Of a DNA stretch of 64,000 nucleotides, positions 34,095 to 45,072 are shown piece after piece. The position numbers were made by a program, and so were the translations under genes. Within the stretch, counting starts at the first letter, position 1. Each line of letters starts with the position of its first letter. The notes under the pieces are model-generated. The model was given only the letters and a program-made list of their open reading frames with translations. It did not search any database and had not been told where the DNA came from. This DNA comes from Gnetum montanum (taxonomy: Eukaryota > Streptophyta > Gnetopsida > Gnetales > Gnetaceae): NCBI GenBank assembly GCA_015680685.1, contig MNCI01026259.1, forward strand, positions 116,019 through 180,018, in the 5' to 3' direction.

Positions 34095-36230
34095 ATGTCT
34101 TCTTCTTCACAAAAAAGCACTTCACCGCCTAGGACTCACACAAAAGACAATCAGCGCCACAACACACATAACCAAAATTCACCAATTCCTCTACAATTAT
34201 GTGTGGTATATATTCATCACGATGACTACATACCTGACTTTAACTTTATTCTTCATCAAGATGAACAACTACGTTGGAGAGACTTGGAGGGTAACATAGT
34301 GTTACCTCCAGACCGAGTAGCCCCCAACATGCTCCTTCATGCCCTTGCACGAATAGGCATGTCACAGTTATATGTAGAGTACATTGCATGTGATTACGAC
34401 ACAAGGGACTACCATCCCACAGAAGCGCAATGTCAACAGGACTGGCGACAGGAGAGTTACCATACATCGTTTAAGGGCAAAGGCCCCCATAATGCTTCAC
34501 CTGTCTTAAGCAAAATTGAGGGTGGTGAACCTATTTCAATAAGTTCTCCATGAAATGATGTTCCCCCTCCTAACGATGGTGAGGAGGTGGTGTATTAGAA
34601 ACTTCACTCCACGATTCAAAACCCTGGTTCTAATCCCCACGAACACCAAGTGTTCAACGAGGGAACAAAAACACATGGTAAAGATGGGCATTCTGATCAT
34701 CATCATGATCGGGGCCGAGACCTCCAAAGAGAAGGTAGGAAACATCATTATGATGATGGTTCTCCTTCTTCTTCACCTTCATCATCACATTCACCCTCTC
34801 CTTCTGTATCAAGACATAGTCATAAGGAAACTAACTGTGAGGATAAGGGTAAGCAAAATGAGAGACCTCGACAAGAGAGTCAAGAATGAGGACGAGGGCA
34901 TTCTAGAGAATCATGGCATGGAAGAAGGAAAAGTAGGGAACTACATAGACATCACAGATGCTATGAGAGAAATGAACACGAAGAACCGCTACTTGCAATT
35001 CGAAGCATGTTAGACATCACGAAGGCCGTTAGAATACCCACAAGGCACTAAAAAGATAGTAGGATCAAGAGACTAGACATGAATAATATTCCATGATTTG
35101 AGGGACGATACAATGCTGATTCTTACAGGAATTTCATGATGCATGTGCCTTGTAGAACATTGAGAACGAGTGGCAAAAACTAAAGTTATTTCCATTGACA
35201 CTAGTAAAAGAAGCAGAAAGCTGGTACTTGTCCTTAGAACTAGAATCCATTTGAAGGTGGAGTACGATGCTATAATTGTTTAATGATAAGTATCAAATGT
35301 ACTCTCAGGTGTCCAACCTATGAAAGAAAATCCAAGGATAGAAGCAGGAAACTCATGAACCCTTGGATGCTGCCATGGGTCGATACTATGCACTGTTACA
35401 TCATTGCCCGGGCCATGGTTACTCAGAGCAGGATCAACTATGCCATCTCGTAGATGGACTTAGGCATGAAACTAGGAGAACCCTTGGAACATATGCCCAA
35501 GGGAGATTATCAGAGCTTAGGTCCCATCAGATCCATAGATTTTTGGAGCAAGTAGCTAAGAAAGAAGAAGAGCTACATAAGAGAGAAAGTGCAGAAGAGT
35601 ACAACCACGATCCTTCCCTCCGAAAAAGGGGAGTGAGATTCTATGAGGAGGAGGAAGAGTCACCATTCAAGGAGATGGTGAATAGGAAAACCTTGCCATT
35701 CCAAAAATTAACAACATAAGTGTCGGTAAAGGTAGACCAAACGTGGGACTCCTTGGATAGTAGATTTAAAACCATTGTTAAAATCGTAGAGGAGTCTAAG
35801 GAGCGAAGTAGTGACTATGATAGAAAGAAAAAGAGGGATTTGGACCATGCACGTAACAAAGGTAAGGGTAAAATGGCTATCACTGAAGAGGTTGTGGATT
35901 CTAATACAGACAATGAAGGTGGATGTGAAATATGCCAGTATGACCATCCTAAGGGATGTTGCCCAATAATCTCACATCTGCAAGAGTTTGGGGTGTATGC
36001 ACTTAACCCATGACTTAACAAACGGCAAGCACCCCGATGGTTACCTTATCCCCAAGGTAACCCAATGCAGTTCCACCAACCATTAACGTATTATCAAAGT
36101 GGAAGTCTACCACAACCTATTGAGCAATACCAATAGTAGCAATACCCACAGTCATGGGGGATGCCACCGCCTGGGCAACAATACCCTTACTGAGAACTAG
36201 ATCCATATGGCTATTACGTGCAGTAGCTAA
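34095..36230 (+). pseudogene. gag: Element C gag
   Basis: ATG at 34095 (MSSSSQKS), 125 bp after the primer site. One frame to about 35100 with a few stops: a globular N-terminus (VVYIHHDDYIPDFNF), a His- and Ser-rich tract (SSPSSSHSPSPSVS) and the DMNNIP block. After a frameshift comes the Gag core (35340-35700: VSNL, MGRYYALLHHCPGHGYS, YAQGRLSEL), a Lys/Glu helix, and a knuckle CEICQYDHPKGCC (35930-35965, CX2CX3HX4C with an adjacent Cys). A Gln/Pro-rich stretch follows to 36230. The TGA at 36011-36013 sits where Trp is expected. Would form the particle and package RNA. Confidence 0.85.
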
Positions 36231-37158
36231 TCTCCCACATGACAGTGTTGGTCATGTAACTCCACAACATCACTACCAAGCTCGGGAGTATTATAGGACT
36301 CCTTCTTCTAGGGGAGACACACGACATACATACCATCCTCCAAATCCATCCACTTCTCTTACACCGATAGCTCCACTACCACCTGCTCCAGCGATGCAAG
36401 GGGAACTCCCCACTCAACCACAACAACATAATGCTACAAGAGTTTTAAACCTTCAACCTGATGCTGGTTCTAACAACCGTACAAAGAGAAGACCTTTCTT
36501 TAGAACCAACAATCCAAACAAGCTCTCACAACCACAAGCAGTTGAGCCTCTAAACACCTCTCCATCAAATAAGGCTTCAGAGCTTCCTTCAAATCAAAAA
36601 CAGAGCTCAACGTATACGGTTATGTTAACAAATACTGTCACCAACTGGATCAAGGAGGGCCACCTTCCCAAGAAATTCTCTGATCCTAGAAGTCCTTTAA
36701 TCTATCTCCAGGTCACTGGGAATGCACCTTGTAAGGCTCTTCTAGACTCAAGTACCTGAGTCAACTTGATATCGCAAGAAATGTATAAATCCTGGAACTT
36801 GCCTCCACTAAAGAAGAGCAATATTCACTTAGAGCTGGCTAACTAGTCCATCACTGTCCCCTTGTGACTAGTTGAGGACATCATTACCACTGTGTGTGGT
36901 TGGTTATATCCAGCTAATTTCCTAGTGATACAAATCAACAATGACAAAGGGGACTTCCTAATAATAATGGGAAGGACATGGCTAAGTACCATGAATGCAT
37001 GCCTAGGAATCTGCAATCTTTCCCTAGAAATATTTAAAGAAAACACTTGTGGGAAGATCAAGAAGAAGAAAGTTCCATGCATCACATATAGTGATAGAGG
37101 GTGCGATTGCATGCAAGAATGTTTAGCATTGCCTGCATGCAATCGGTGTGCAGCATAG
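36154..37158 (+). pseudogene. Element C Pro/Gln-rich linker and aspartic protease
   Basis: One frame across 1 kb with only three stops (TGA 36757, TAG 36844, TGA 36867). First a low-complexity linker (TPIAPLPPAPAMQGELPTQP), then the protease: KALLDSST(*)VNLIS, where DSG has become DSS, FLVIQINNDKGDFLIIMGRTWLS near 36920-36990, and CITYSDRGC at 37078. Best preserved protease in the window. A PR-RT linker fragment continues to about 37420 (ICMELTRG), after which RT should start but does not. Confidence 0.82.
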
Positions 37159-37420
37159 GTTAACATACAAAGGTGACTGTATGTAGCAACCACACAACAA
37201 GAAAACACCCAGTGGTTGAAAGCTAATCAAGAGAGAAACTCACCAATATGCATGGAACTAACTAGGGGAACAACGTGCACACACGTCGAAAGCATAGATG
37301 CACTTGAGTATGAGTGTCGCCAACTTCCAATCCTTAACCTGAAAACACCCATTAGGGGAACTTGGAAACTCCTAAAAAATTCAAACAAGTACTCCGATAA
37401 GAGAATACTAGTATGTGTGA

Positions 37421-39470
37421 AATAGGCCAAACCTTATCATGGACCTAGAACGGTCTATGCACATGGCACATCATAGAATGAATGACTTTTCTCATCATTT
37501 CAGATCTCTCCCTTCCAACTTAGTTAAGGGGGAGATGGCCACCTATGCTGATCAGTCAAGGCCCTCAGTTTCTTTTTAAAATTTTTTTACACATTATTGT
37601 TTTACAAATTTCTTTAACTTTTCTTATTTTTGTTTTACAACATCGTTCATAGTTTCTCTTTTATTTGTATGTGTGTGTGTGTTTATCCATTTTGTTAAGT
37701 TTGTTACCCAATAAGTGCTCTTGATGATGGTATGAATTGTATTCCATTGATTGCTAATGTTTGATTTTTACCTTTGAGTTATGATGTTGATACTAAGGTA
37801 TGGTTCTTTTGATATAACAGGAAATGAGTCCACATCATCCATGCATCCATAAAATTCTATGGTCTCTCTTGGCTTGGAATTGTACAGTCCCCTTCCTTAA
37901 ACAATAAGAACTATCAACAAATTGATGACTGGGTATTTCTCAAACTAAGGACTCAAGGATTGAAAAGGGTGTGACTTCAAGGGAACTTGAAGCACTTGTG
38001 CTGGCCATTTTCTTGGGGTGATTGGATGTTTTCTTCTTGAGGTTTCCTTTCCATTTCAATGTTGCTCCATTATTGGGAAGATGAGCTAATAAAAATAATA
38101 AGTCTTTGCGTGGTGTGGTTCTCACGCAAAACATAAAAAAAAAACTAAAAATTCAAAGCACACCCCTTAGATGAAATAATCATAGGGGCTATAAACACTA
38201 GTTATGGAACTCAATAAACATTTTGCCTCTAACTAAGGCCCCCTCTTGCTTCCTTCTTTCTCCTTTCTTGTTTCGTCGAAATGGTGGTGACTTTTTGCTG
38301 AAAGCATTGTTGTTACTTTAAGTGGATGGATTGGCCAAATGTATNTGAAAGCATTGTTGTTACTTTAAGTGGATGGATTGGCCAAATGTATTAATGTGAA
38401 GTCACTGAATGTGGATTGTTTGAGATTTTATTTGGAATGAGATCTACTAATTCACATTAACCATTAATACACAAGGGGCTGTACATCACCTTGTTCTTGA
38501 GACTCCATTCCATTCTCTTCTTTCCATCGTTCTTCCTCCATTGTTCACCTCATTGCCAGTTGTATCAATAGTTCATATTTTGGTTGATGCATTGTTATCT
38601 TTTTGGTAAACTCTTGTGGTTAAGACTTTAACTTTTGTTTTCAAATAGCATTTCCAAAGCCTATGGACTCTTTGAATGTGGGATTGTCAGGGCATTAAGG
38701 GCATGAGCCTACTTTGGGGAGGACCCACTAACATTCTTATTTGGTGTATCCATTAATTTCTTTCCCTTAAACATTTTTGCAATCATCATTTATTTTGTTC
38801 ATTTCCATATTTGACATCTATTTTATCGACGTTACCATTATTTCTTTTTCTCCATCTTTCTTATTTCTTCTCTTTTTCCATTCTATCGTTATCAGAGGTT
38901 TGCTCTCAGTCATGGGGGTCCTGGTCCAATTTTTTCGATTTTCCCTTAACCCCTACATCTTTGATAGTCACTAGTATTGGATCTCCAAAATCCGCATCAA
39001 CCATACCACAACTCAGCCAATGGATCTTACACTGAGGCAAGGTATTAAATGCATTGTAATTCATTTACCCTTGCTAATATCAAACTGTGTTGTGTGTGTA
39101 GATGGCAATCATACAACAACAGATTGGATCTGGAGGAAACACATGGAATGGACTGGTGTTGAAGTAGTTATGCAAGGAACAAGATTGATGGTGTGCTTAT
39201 GGATGGACAGGGAAAAGTGCAATCTTGGAATTGGCAACAACAGACATCTTCTTTTCTCTTTCTCTTCTCTCTTCTCTCTTAGCTGCCAAATAATGCTGGA
39301 TGTCAAATGTGTATAGTATTCACTCTTGTTGTCATGAATACTAATTTTTCATGTATTGTAATGATGATCCATTCACATGTCACCCCATTCACCATTAGTG
39401 TCATTCAAGTTAATAATCCCTTACCTTTCCAATATTTTGTAAGGAACTCGAGGATGAGCTTTCATTCAAT
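37421..39470 (+). other. Element C conserved non-coding region; pol deleted
   Basis: At about 37420-37500 the sequence jumps from the PR-RT linker to the post-integrase G-rich motif (TTAGTTAAGGGGGAGATGG, 37520), so about 3 kb of pol is missing. The shared blocks follow: a T-rich stretch, 'gggtgtgacttcaaggga' (37967), 'gcgtggtgtggttc' (38107), 'gtgaagtcactgaatgtgg' (38396), and a hairpin-like block around GAGCCTACTTTGGGGA (38705). The post-pol ORF and internal promoter seen in A, D and E are absent; 38740-39470 shows nothing recognisable except the run-up to the PPT. Confidence 0.7.
38299..38391. other. Single N flanked by perfect 46-bp direct repeats
   Basis: 38299-38344 and 38346-38391 are identical, with one N (38345) between them. 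This is what an unmerged contig overlap joined by a one-base gap looks like. The true genome probably has one copy. Confidence 0.85.
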
Positions 39471-39480
39471 CATGGGGGTA
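39471..39480 (+). promoter_or_regulatory. Element C polypurine tract
   Basis: CATGGGGGTA directly before the 3' LTR, preceded by 'gatgagctttcattcaat', matching A and D. Confidence 0.7.
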
Positions 39481-40278
39481 TGATGAGCCACGATATCACG
39501 TCGACCCCTGTGATATTGGGTATGCGATATTGCAGCCCTTCGCTAGTTCTATAAATAAGAGGTGGCTTTCCCTTGTTTAGACATCTAGATTTAGTTCCTT
39601 AGCCAAACTATAGCAGTTTTACCATTCCAGAATTTGAATAATTTCCATGTGTCCTTAGTAGGAGTCTCAAAGTGAACGAATCTTTATTCGAGCAAATTGT
39701 ACCTGAGCACACATTTGTGTACAGTAATAAAGATAAAATTTCTGATAAACCTTCCAGCATATGGACTAAGCTAAATAGGATTTAATTATTTGTTAAATGT
39801 TTAAATGCTTTCTTAGATAATTAATCTCTCTCAACCATTAACTCTCCTAGTTAAGTGCATTCAGTACAACTGCTTCGAGCATGTGTGTAATGCTTGGTAA
39901 CCCAGTAACGAGTAGCGTTTGGTAATCCCAGTAGCGTTGCACTGGTTCAGGGTGTGTGCGGCAAGTGGAAACGGATATTGGTGCTAGGATAATTAGAACT
40001 TCATTAATGAATAGTTAATGAAAATTAGTCATTTAGTCTCTTCACCTTTCCCCTCTTAGCATAGGCATTAAAAAGATAAAAGATATAAAAATCATACACC
40101 TTAGGCCTACTTAACCATACAACCGTGACAATACAAGTAAGTCTGGGAAGACAATGATTGATTAACCTTAAGTGTTCCATTAGGGTGCATAAGCACTTAG
40201 TCCTTGGAGTTCGACTAGATCATGCGTGAGATGCTCGTATTCATATGGTTGAGTGTAGGGGTACCTCACCACTCATCA
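39481..40278 (+). repeat. Element C 3' LTR
   Basis: 798 bp, partner of 33160-33949. TATAAATAAG at about 39550. Differences from the 5' copy are mainly C/T and G/A and cluster in the first 60 bp. Confidence 0.93.
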
Positions 40279-40580
40279 AGGGATAATAGAAGTGTAGCAC
40301 AACACTTGGAAAAATTTTTGTAGCTTGTTACACTCACCCCATGTTACACACAGGATGCATAACTTAACAGTTAGAAAAATTTTTGCAAAACTAGCAGTTG
40401 GAGTTGACTACACTCAACACTTAGAAAAATTTGGGCAAAGTGGCATTATTTTGACACTTAGCCAAATTTGTAGTCAAGACACCAAGACGTAAAATTTTGT
40501 GATGGTTTAGATTGCTGTAAAGGTATTAATGATATATCTTTCAGAAATTATTAACTCACACATAACATAAACCAACAACA

Positions 40581-42965
40581 ATGTCTCTCTCACATAGAAG
40601 TGACAATGCACTATATAGCAAATGCATTCATTGGAGAAATAACAAGATATATGATGAAGAAAATTGGAGTAACCAACTTTATGCAGGAGTTTCTTATGAT
40701 CATGAACACCCTGAAAACACTCAAAAACTACATTCATCTAAGATAGACACTCTTGAAGAAGATGACGTAAGTCCTAAACTAGGGGAGGCCTCAAGAACTA
40801 AGACCTCCTCAAAACCCAAAAAGGATAAATCAAAGGATCCTAAAGAACACCATAGTAGCCATGGAAAACTTTTTAATTCTTCATCTTTCTCTTCTTCTTC
40901 AATGTCTAGTTGTGATGAAGATGAACATAGGTATGGAGATCAAGCTCCAATAGAGGGGTGGAACAAAAATAAAAATCGAAACCACAAGAAAATTCAAAGA
41001 CATAACCATGAACATAGATAGCATCATCATAATTAAATGAATAGAAATAGAAATTTCCCTCACAACTGGTTTGATGATGATAAACCTTTGTTGGCCTCTA
41101 AGAGCCTAATGCACATAATAGAGGCCATTAAGATATCTTACAAGCATCACAAAAAGAGTTGTCTGCCCAAGCTTGATATGGAAAATATTCCTAGGTTTGC
41201 AAGAGGTTATGATTCAGATCCACAACATCATTTATAAGCCTTCCATGATGCCTATGCTTTCTACAACATTGAAAATGGGTGGAAAAAGCTTAAACTCTTT
41301 CCTAGGAAATTAATTGATAAATTTGAAGTGTCGTATAGATCATTGAGACTAAATTCAATCCAACAATGGTTCACAATGCTAGAACTTTTCAACAAGAAAT
41401 ACCAAACCTATGTGAGGGTATCCAACCTAAGGAGATGGATCCAAGAGTGGAAGTAAGAACAACGTGAACCCTTAGACATGTCCTTAGATAGATATTATGC
41501 CTTATTGAATAGATGCCTAGGTCATGGTTTCTCTGAGGAGAGGCAACTTTTCCACATCATAAATGGACTTCATAATGAAACAAGGGAGACCCTTGGGATG
41601 TATGCCCTAGGGTAATTATATGAGCTCCAAGTCCATTAGATCTAAGAGCTAATTGAGCATGTGGTAAAAGAAGAAGAAGAGATATGCAAATGGGAGAATG
41701 TTAAGAAATATCAATGGGACCCAAGTCTTCAACAAAATGAGGTCCATATCTATGGTACGGAGAAAGAGGTAGTTCTTGATAAGGTGATTCTACAACAAAC
41801 CTTGCCAATACAGAAGTCTATTAATGAACTTGAAGCAAAGTTTAATAGGATGTTCAAATGAAAATTTTACAACCCTCATTGAGATGGTTGAGGAGATGAT
41901 TATGCAAAATAATCCAGGTAATCACAATAAAGAAAGGATAAAAAACTAAGAAACAACTAGGAACACTTTTCAACAAATGGAAAAAATGGCTAAAGAAAGT
42001 GAAGTTATAGACTTAACCACAAATGAAGATAATGAATGTGACATCTACATATATGATCATTTGAAGGGCCATTGCCTAGTCTTGTTGCATTTACAGAAGT
42101 ATTGGGTAGGTTTCTTAAATCCAAATTTTGTGCAAAAGCACATGCCCAGGAGATTTCCTCTTCCACAAGGTAATTATAGATAGTCCCACAACTGATTGTA
42201 CCATCCTAGGGGGACTTACTACTAGCCTCAACATAGTTATCAACCGTAGTGGCAACAATCACAATCGTCGAGGAGGCCACCACCAAATCAACCCTATCCA
42301 CCAAAATTACATAGATATTATGTTCAACACCCTATTTCTCCAACTAGTTCTACGTCCTCTACTTCAAATCACCACTACCACTCTCTTGAGTACCATCAAC
42401 CCATGGAATCTCCTAAACGATCACCATTTCGTGCCTATACCATCCATCCTACCCTCAATATTCTCATACTCCACCTCATTATATGTCATCGCCAATGACT
42501 CAAGTAGGTTCAGCATCACAATATCAACAAACAAATGTCACTTGTGCTACAAATGTGCATAAACATGCTGAAACCAGCGGGTCTCAACCACAACATAAGA
42601 AATGTCCCTTTTATAGGAAAGACTATAAGCTAAAGGAATCCATGCATGGACCCACCACATCATCCAAACCATCACAATGCCAATCTAGTCCACCACCTTC
42701 CTTTTCACAACCAACATCCTCCAATCATACACAAGGCCCAGTATCCATCATTACTCCAATCCCAAACCCAAATAATGAATCTAATAATGTGGGGAGACAA
42801 GCAAACCCATGCATATCATATCATGATCAAGGGTGCAATCATGGGATAGACATCCATAATGTTAACACACCTCATACCCTAACTCACCATAGATTTAACA
42901 ATCAAGTATGTGACCAACGATTTTTCTACCCAACCATCGCACAACCAACAAACACCTAGTGGCTA
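40581..42965 (+). pseudogene. gag: Element D gag and protease remnant
   Basis: ATG at 40581 (MSLSHRSDN). A single frame runs to 41861 with only about six stops: Ser-rich tract (SSSFSSSSMSSC), the DDKPLLAS block, NIPRFARGYDSDP, LFPRKLIDKF, then the Gag core (LELFNKKYQTY, SNLRRWIQEW, LDRYYALLNRCLGHGFS). After a shift, 41977-42183 carries the knuckle CDIYIYDHLKGHC (second Cys now Tyr). A Pro/Gln-rich part follows (42483-42959), then CISYHDQGC (42813), the protease tail motif of A and C, and CMDPIYPLINP. The protease core and all of RT-RH-IN are missing. Confidence 0.83.
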
Positions 42966-44049
42966 GGGCATGAATAATTACCAATGTTTCATACATGCAT
43001 GGATCCTATTTATCCACTTATTAATCCTTGTCATGGCCAAATGTTTAGTCATGGGGGTTACCCCCCATTCTAAGCTTCAAGATTCTTAAGTGTTTTTCAT
43101 CTTTTTGTTTTACAATTTGTTGTCATTTTCCTATTTCTTGAAACAATTCTTTCTATTTCTTCCAATTTTTTCTACTTTTTGTTTTCATTTTCCTTGTTGT
43201 GTAATCTCTCTTGTGAATAAAATGATCATGTTGTCCATTAAGGTGAGGTTTTCTCTATGTTGTCAAGTCATAAGGGACTGATTATTTGAACATTGAGACT
43301 ACAACATCCATCCACCCATTTCATTAACAAGAGGTTCTTACCTTAGTCATAATGATATTCTTTTCCATCATCCAACGTAATAATAAATCTAAAATCATTA
43401 TGTCTGGTCAGAAGAGTGTAGAACCAAGGTAGAATGTGAAGGGTATGACACCAAGGGGATTTATGGATTCTCTTTGCCCACTTCTATATGTTCTATCATG
43501 TTGCTAAGGTTATAATCATATTCTTGTAGATCTAACAAAAAATAAAAGTAAGAGTAACCTAAAATGGTTCTACACAAACTTCTATAGGTTCCACTGAAAA
43601 TATATGTACCCATGCCTAAAGGTTGGTAACTTATCAGAACTTAAAAGAAATGTGTGCCATAAATAAGCTCCTTCCTTGGACAAAATTCCAAGTGATGTTA
43701 CTCCTTGCAACTATGATAGTCTTATGGTTGTCCATTGATGTGATGAAATGATGCGATGTCACTGCAATGTGGTGTGTACTTGGTTTCAATCTTGAAAAGA
43801 AGGACTCATGATTATTTAAACATTAATAACATATAAGGCTTTATTGTGCTCATGGTAAGACACCTCATGTCCCAATTTTTGCAATCCTTCCTATAGTCCA
43901 TCTCATCTTGTTGTTTAGGTGATCATAACTTGTGGTTTTATGTAACATAGAGTTGTTATCTCAAATTGGTGGTTTTAACATGTGTGTTTTTTCTCATAGG
44001 AATGCATTGCATTCAATCCCTTTAATGCCTATAGACATTTTTAGGTGTG

Positions 44050-44106
44050 GTTACACAAGGGCATCATAGGCTAGAGCCTACTTTGGGGATGATCCACTTG
44101 TGTAAC
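44050..44106 (+). ncRNA. Conserved hairpin, element D copy
   Basis: Arms GTTACACAAG (44050-44059) and CTTGTGTAAC (44097-44106) pair perfectly over 10 bp, with 37 nt between. Inside, TAGGC and GCCTA form a second stem, and GGCATCA can pair with TGATCC. GAGCCTACTTTGGGGA is the conserved unpaired or partly paired block. Confidence 0.7.
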
Positions 44107-44402
44107 TTTTATGACTTGTACTTGTTTAACACAACCACATTATTCTTAACCTTCCAAGTTATTAATTGTTACATTTTTTTGTTTCCCTTCTCATGTAGCT
44201 TAATTCATTCACAACCTTGATTTCAATGCCCTTTTTCTTCCTTCTTCTAAATCTTTTCACATTGATGACTCCACCTTATCACACTTTTGGTGCCTCCAGC
44301 TTATTTTTCACTTATCCTAGAACTATGGACCTAACCTCAAACCTTCCAACCAATCATAGAGCTTCATTTTCCATGCTCAATTGCCCCATTTAAGACATAT
44401 TT

Positions 44403-44490
44403 TAGACCTTGATATCAGGTACCTAATATCGGGTGGGATGTGACATCGAATACCCAATATCAGGTCACACAAAACCTATATATATGTTCC
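44403..44490 (+). promoter_or_regulatory. Internal U3-like promoter, element D
   Basis: CCTTGATATCAGGTACCTAA with TATCGGG corresponds to CCTTGATATTGGATACCCAA with TATC in the D LTR (31071). A second unit TACCCAATATCAGG follows, then TATATATAT at 44477-44485. Downstream of the TATA it resembles the same place in A and E, not the LTR. Confidence 0.6.
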
Positions 44491-45072
44491 CTGTAGTGCC
44501 CAAACTTCATTCTCATCATTTGCAGCTAGGGGAGTTGTTCAAATTTTCTCTTGTGACTCAAAGGTTTGTGCACCCATTTTCCACTTATGATATTTGGCTT
44601 TCTACCACCTTGATTTCCATGCTATTTGAACCTATTTGAACCCAACATGTTCAAGTTAGTTGTGGGGTTAGGCCGAGTGGGGGGGGGAGAAGGGGAGGGG
44701 CAGGGTTGCTCGTGTGGAAAACTTGTTCCAATTGATGATAATTTGCTATTTCTTGGAAGGTATTATAAGGGTAAGAGTGTTAAAAAATTTAGGTTTTATC
44801 ATGAATAATCAATTATATTAATGCCAGAAACCTTAATTTTTCCACCCAAGGGACCACAACCATCACAACAAGGCACACATAAGAAAAAAGAAATCAACTG
44901 TGTAATTTCATATGAGGAGATAAACACTTGTTGGGGATTTTTCTTGAAAATTTTTCTAACTCTACATTCATATGAATTAAGAACTTAATGAACTAAGGTA
45001 ACAAGGAAGGTATAAACTAATTAATGATAAAGAATACAACTTTAGTAACACTTGATCTTTTCTTGATTACAT

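Larger units (their letters stand above)
33160..40278 (+). mobile_element. Element C: complete gag-PR-only LTR element
   Basis: 7119 bp, bounded by LTRs of 790 and 798 bp that look about 90-93% alike by eye. The flanks are AGGGG (33155-33159) and AGGGA (40279-40283). Joining the flanks restores the tandem repeat of the solo LTR into which it jumped. It carries a primer site, gag, a protease ORF, the conserved non-coding region and a polypurine tract. RT, RNase H, integrase and the post-pol ORF are absent. Nested in the solo LTR and with the most similar LTR pair, it is probably among the youngest insertions. Confidence 0.93.
31960..40509 (-). repeat. Solo LTR of the B family, interrupted by element C
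   Basis: Own sequence is 31960-33159 plus 40284-40509, about 1430 bp. It begins TGTAATGAATG like the B LTR, shares its first 100 bp (AGAACACCGAGGG, CATGGGCGCACA), has the - strand TATA box at 32761-32776 and a 15-nt G run at 32131-32145, and ends GATGGTTTA. It holds 2-3 tandem units of about 165 bp ('gagtgtagcacaac' ... 'gctaactacactctagagc'). Flanks GATCA (31955-31959) and GATTG (40510-40514) match the uninterrupted site in E (51374 onward). No internal element sequence, so a recombined solo LTR. Confidence 0.8.
42966..45072 (+). other. Element D conserved non-coding region
   Basis: Same block order as A, C and E: G-rich motif TTTAGTCATGGGGGTTAC (43043), T-rich stretch, 'gtcataagggactgatta' (43266), 'atgacaccaaggggat' (43444), 'gatgcgatgtcactgcaatg' (43751), hairpin (44050-44106), U3-like promoter (44403-44490), TTAGTTGTGGGG (44655). 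No conserved reading frame. Confidence 0.7.

Noticed and set aside
44050-44106. Conserved hairpin as a hammerhead or other known self-cleaving ribozyme
   Set aside because: No CTGATGA or GAAA core in the needed arrangement and no match to other ribozyme cores I know.
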